Source: JAYODW01 sp038116745
GTDB taxonomy: Bacteria; Pseudomonadota; Gammaproteobacteria; Ga0077536
DNA: 7,855 nucleotides
Reading direction: 5' to 3'
Assembly: GCA_038116745.1 (NCBI GenBank)
Contig: JAYODW010000085.1
Span: 1 to 7,855 of the forward strand
The first letter of the stretch is position 1. Each line of letters begins with the position of its first letter. The notes beneath the pieces were generated by a model. The model was not told where the DNA came from. It did not search any database and worked only from the letters and a program-made list of their open reading frames with translations. The position numbers and the translations under genes are program-made. Shown one piece after another: positions 6,190 through 7,855 of this stretch.

Positions 6190-6786
6190 TCAGCCCTGAT
6201 GGGCAGCCAGGTACTGCTCAAGGAAGTGAAGCCGGTCGTTGCCCCACCACATTTCCTCGCCAACGAAAAAACTCGGCACCCCGAACACGCCACGACGATG
6301 TGCTTCCGCGTTCGCCGCCGCGTAGCGCTGTTCGATCTCCGCCGTTTCCAGCGCGGCGAGAAACTCGTCCGGTGACCAGCCCAGCGATGCCGCCACGGCG
6401 GCCAGCGTTTCGTCACTGCTGATGTCGGCGCCTTCGCCCCAGCCGCGATCGAAACACGCGGCAAGGTAAGCTTCCGCGTCGCCACGGTCGAGGGCGAAGA
6501 ATGTACCTCGATTCATGCGATCGGAATCAAGAGATGCCGGGAACGCGACCGGCATGTCGTCCAGTGCCGCCCACCGATTGATGTCCTGCATCAGGTAACG
6601 CAACTTGACCGGAATTTCACGGTTGGACGGCCCGGTATTACCTGCGGCGATTTTCGCTGCGGGGAGGTTCATTGGCACGTAACGCAGTTCGCGGCCGTAT
6701 CGCCGCGCCAATTCGGCGACCCGACGATGCGCGAGGTAGGCGAACGGACTCATGAAATCGAAAAAAAACTCAAGCTGCGCCGTCAT
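6190..6786 (-). CDS. nahD: 2-Hydroxychromene-2-carboxylate isomerase (NahD type)
   Basis: A 198-aa DsbA/GST-kappa-fold enzyme. It interconverts 2-hydroxychromene-2-carboxylate and trans-o-hydroxybenzylidenepyruvate in naphthalene degradation, using glutathione. Ser13 in FFDFMSPFAYLA matches the catalytic Ser11 of Pseudomonas NahD. Other matches recalled from NahD are KIAAGNTGPSNR, VKLRYLMQDINRW, and the C-terminal GVFGVPSFFVGEEMWWGNDR with the cis-Pro at residue 171. The length fits (about 200 aa). I place the start at the ATG at 6786, preceded by GAGG 11 bases upstream. A longer in-frame start at 6864 would add 26 low-complexity Gly/Pro/Ala residues just before the conserved strand and is unlikely. 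This is the first gene of the minus-strand operon. Its presence is the strongest sign that a fused-ring (naphthalene-like) compound is processed, since monocyclic or biphenyl routes do not need it. Confidence 0.95.
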   Translation of the reverse strand: MTAQLEFFFDFMSPFAYLAHRRVAELARRYGRELRYVPMNLPAAKIAAGNTGPSNREIPVKLRYLMQDINRWAALDDMPVAFPASLDSDRMNRGTFFALDRGDAEAYLAACFDRGWGEGADISSDETLAAVAASLGWSPDEFLAALETAEIEQRYAAANAEAHRRGVFGVPSFFVGEEMWWGNDRLHFLEQYLAAHQG

Positions 6787-6811
6787 TACTGCGTGGACCT
6801 CATAGTTCGTC

Positions 6812-6857
6812 CGCCCGGCCCCGAGGCTCCCCCCTGCAGGAGACACAGGGGCGGGCG
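6812..6857 (-). repeat. Nested inverted repeats in the isomerase leader
   Basis: CGCCCG at 6812-6817 pairs with CGGGCG at 6852-6857, and inside it CCCCTG at 6831-6836 pairs with CAGGGG at 6846-6851 across a 9-base loop. In the minus-strand transcript this would form one GC-rich stem with a one-sided bulge, ending about 25 bases before the isomerase ATG. It might affect translation, but in GC-rich DNA it may be chance. Confidence 0.3.
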
Positions 6858-6863
6858 ATGCCA

Positions 6864-6887
6864 ATGCTGTAACATGCTAGCATAGCA
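6864..6887. promoter_or_regulatory. Candidate operator: ATGCTAGCAT palindrome with repeated half-sites
   Basis: ATGCTAGCAT at 6874-6883 is its own reverse complement. The half-site ATGCT also occurs at 6864-6868, exactly 10 bases (about one helix turn) to the left of the half-site at 6874, and AGCA recurs at 6884-6887 just to the right. Regularly spaced half-sites midway between divergent genes are typical of a regulator binding site. The regulator is not encoded in the window and its family cannot be named. Confidence 0.4.
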
Positions 6888-6901
6888 ACAATCCGGGTGA
6901 C

Positions 6902-6955
6902 GGTCCGCCTGAGTCTGGCGGCCAGCATCGCCGCTGCGGCACCATGCGGCGGACC
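6902..6955 (+). repeat. Nested inverted repeats in the dehydrogenase leader
   Basis: GGTCCGCC at 6902-6909 is the exact reverse complement of GGCGGACC at 6948-6955. Within it, GCGGC at 6918-6922 pairs with GCCGC at 6930-6934 around a 7-base loop, with two G-T wobbles extending it outward. In the plus-strand mRNA this would form a closed domain about 40 bases before the ATG at 6997, leaving the Shine-Dalgarno site free. No T-run follows, so it is not a simple terminator. Confidence 0.35.
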
Positions 6956-6996
6956 AGTGAAACACCCGCGTGCGGGCGGCGCAGGAGCACATCAAG

Positions 6997-7782
6997 ATGT
7001 CAACACAACGATTTGACGGGAAAGTCTGCATCGTAACTGGCGCCGCCCAGGGTATTGGGCGCGCCACGGCACTGCGACTGGCCGCTGAAGGCGGTCGGGT
7101 CGTGATCGCCGATCGGGCGGAAGAACAGGCACGGGGCGTCATGGAAGAAATCCGGGCGGCCGGCGGAACGGCGAGTGTCTGCCTTGCCGATCTCGAAACG
7201 GCAGAAGGCGCGCGCATGCTCGTGGCCGATACACGTGAACGATTTGGCAGTATCGATGTCGCTGTCCACAATGTCGGCGGCACCATCTGGGCGCAGCCCT
7301 ACTGGGAATACTCGGAAACGGAAATCGAACGCGAAATCAATCGGTCTCTGTGGCCCACACTGTGGTGCTGCCACGCGGTACTGCCGACGATGATGGAACG
7401 TCGCCGCGGTGCTATCGTCAATGTCGGCTCGGTCGCCACGCGTGGTATCAATCGCGTGCCTTACTCTGCCGCCAAAGGCGGCGTCGTCGCCATTACTACC
7501 TGCCTCGCGATGGAGGTCGCGCCATACGATATACGCGTCAACTGCGTGTCACCGGGGGGTGTGGACGTCGGCGAACGCGCTGTTCCGAGAAATCCGGATG
7601 GCATGAAAGACTCGGAAGCGACGCACTGGCAGGCGGTCATCGATCAGACTATCGCCGACACGCCGATGCGGCGCTTTGGCACGCCCGATGAACTCGCTTC
7701 CGCAATAGCCTTTCTCGCGTCCGATGACGCTTCCTACGTTACCGGGGAAACATTGTGTGTCTCCGGTGGGTACAAAGGCTGA
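6997..7782 (+). CDS. cis-Diol carboxylate dehydrogenase, BenD/XylL/CmtB-type SDR
   Basis: A classical short-chain dehydrogenase (261 aa). The cofactor motif TGAAQGIG lies at residues 14-21, and Asp39 after the second strand favours NAD+. The active site is Ser145, Tyr156 and Lys160 (YSAAK). HNVGGTIWAQPY (residues 91-102), SLWPTLWCCHAVLP (117-130) and SVATRGINRVPY (145-156) are hallmarks of the BenD, XylL and CmtB group, which re-aromatise cis-diols made from benzoate, toluate or p-cumate; BenD also releases CO2. The length matches that group (about 260 aa). The ATG at 6997 is chosen because AGGAG at 6983-6987 sits 9 bases upstream; a GTG at 6970 in the same frame would bury that site. It is transcribed away from the minus operon. 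Its natural partner would be an oxygenase acting on an aryl carboxylate, possibly the second alpha/beta pair. Confidence 0.93.
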   Translation: MSTQRFDGKVCIVTGAAQGIGRATALRLAAEGGRVVIADRAEEQARGVMEEIRAAGGTASVCLADLETAEGARMLVADTRERFGSIDVAVHNVGGTIWAQPYWEYSETEIEREINRSLWPTLWCCHAVLPTMMERRRGAIVNVGSVATRGINRVPYSAAKGGVVAITTCLAMEVAPYDIRVNCVSPGGVDVGERAVPRNPDGMKDSEATHWQAVIDQTIADTPMRRFGTPDELASAIAFLASDDASYVTGETLCVSGGYKG

Positions 7783-7855
7783 ACGGTGTTGCTCAGTTTC
7801 GAAAATTAGCCGGTCAGCGGCCGACCGTCGCACCTAAAATCGTCCGGCTCTCAGA

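Larger units (their letters stand above)
6787..6996. promoter_or_regulatory. Divergent promoter/operator region
   Basis: This 210-base gap separates the starts of the isomerase operon (minus) and the BenD-type dehydrogenase gene (plus), so promoters for both should lie here. The most AT-rich part, about 6860-6892, carries a perfect 10-base palindrome. Each flank has inverted repeats that would fall in one of the two mRNA leaders. I could not find a convincing -35/-10 pair on either strand, only partial extended -10 matches (TGCTATGCT on minus, TGCTAGCAT on plus) overlapping the palindrome, which suggests an activator or repressor site rather than a strong constitutive promoter. Confidence 0.6.

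Noticed and set aside
6787..6864. Longer N-terminus for the isomerase starting at 6864
   Set aside because: The extra 26 residues are Gly/Pro/Ala-rich, not a signal peptide, and precede the conserved first strand. NahD-type proteins start close to this strand, and the ATG at 6786 has GAGG upstream.
7808..7849. Inverted repeat AGCCGG (7808-7813) with CCGGCT (7844-7849) and an inner CGGTC/GACCG after the dehydrogenase gene, considered as a terminator
   Set aside because: The stems are only 5 to 6 base pairs, the loops do not form one continuous hairpin and there is no T-run; such matches are expected by chance in GC-rich DNA.
1..7855. CRISPR arrays, tRNA or rRNA genes, insertion-sequence ends, toxin-antitoxin or defence genes
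   Set aside because: No regularly spaced repeats, no clover-leaf-like segment, no transposase-like ORF and no defence-family motif were seen on either strand.

Overview
The window is a GC-rich stretch with tightly packed genes for breaking down aromatic compounds. Overlapping stop/start codons, good Shine-Dalgarno sites and the gene families present point to a bacterium, most likely an aromatic- or PAH-degrading member of the Pseudomonadota. The host cannot be fixed further by reading alone. No RNA gene, insertion sequence, CRISPR array or transposase was seen. All family assignments rest on recalled motifs and conserved residues, not on a database search.

Left part, plus strand (1-3175): the 3' end of a BphC-type extradiol dioxygenase; the alpha and beta subunits of a naphthalene/biphenyl-type Rieske ring-hydroxylating oxygenase; and a BphD/TodF/XylF-type meta-cleavage-product hydrolase. 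The gaps are short and alpha and beta overlap, so this reads as the 3' end of an operon that starts upstream of the window. Together these genes cover ring dihydroxylation, extradiol ring opening and hydrolysis of the C-C bond in the ring-opened product.

Middle (3176-3411): a 236-base gap between convergent genes. It is less GC-rich, holds no convincing gene, and contains a 9-base inverted repeat and an open C-terminal-looking peptide that may be a gene relic.

Minus-strand operon, transcribed right to left (6786-3412): 2-hydroxychromene-2-carboxylate isomerase (NahD type), a zinc-dependent medium-chain alcohol dehydrogenase of the threonine/sorbitol dehydrogenase type, then the alpha and beta subunits of a second, distinct Rieske oxygenase resembling salicylate/anthranilate/benzoate-type enzymes.

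Right part, plus strand (6997-7782): a short-chain dehydrogenase of the BenD/XylL/CmtB type, which oxidises cis-diol carboxylates. It is divergent from the minus operon. The 210-base gap between them holds a perfect 10-base palindrome and inverted repeats in both leaders. The last 73 bases hold only a weak inverted repeat.

Working model (inference): a polycyclic or substituted aromatic is attacked by the first oxygenase, opened by the extradiol enzyme, and processed by the hydrolase (biphenyl-like route) and/or the isomerase (naphthalene-like route). The resulting aryl carboxylate is hydroxylated by the second oxygenase, with the BenD/CmtB-type enzyme re-aromatising a diol acid. No ferredoxin, reductase, regulator or transporter is present, so both oxygenases must borrow electron-transfer partners encoded elsewhere.
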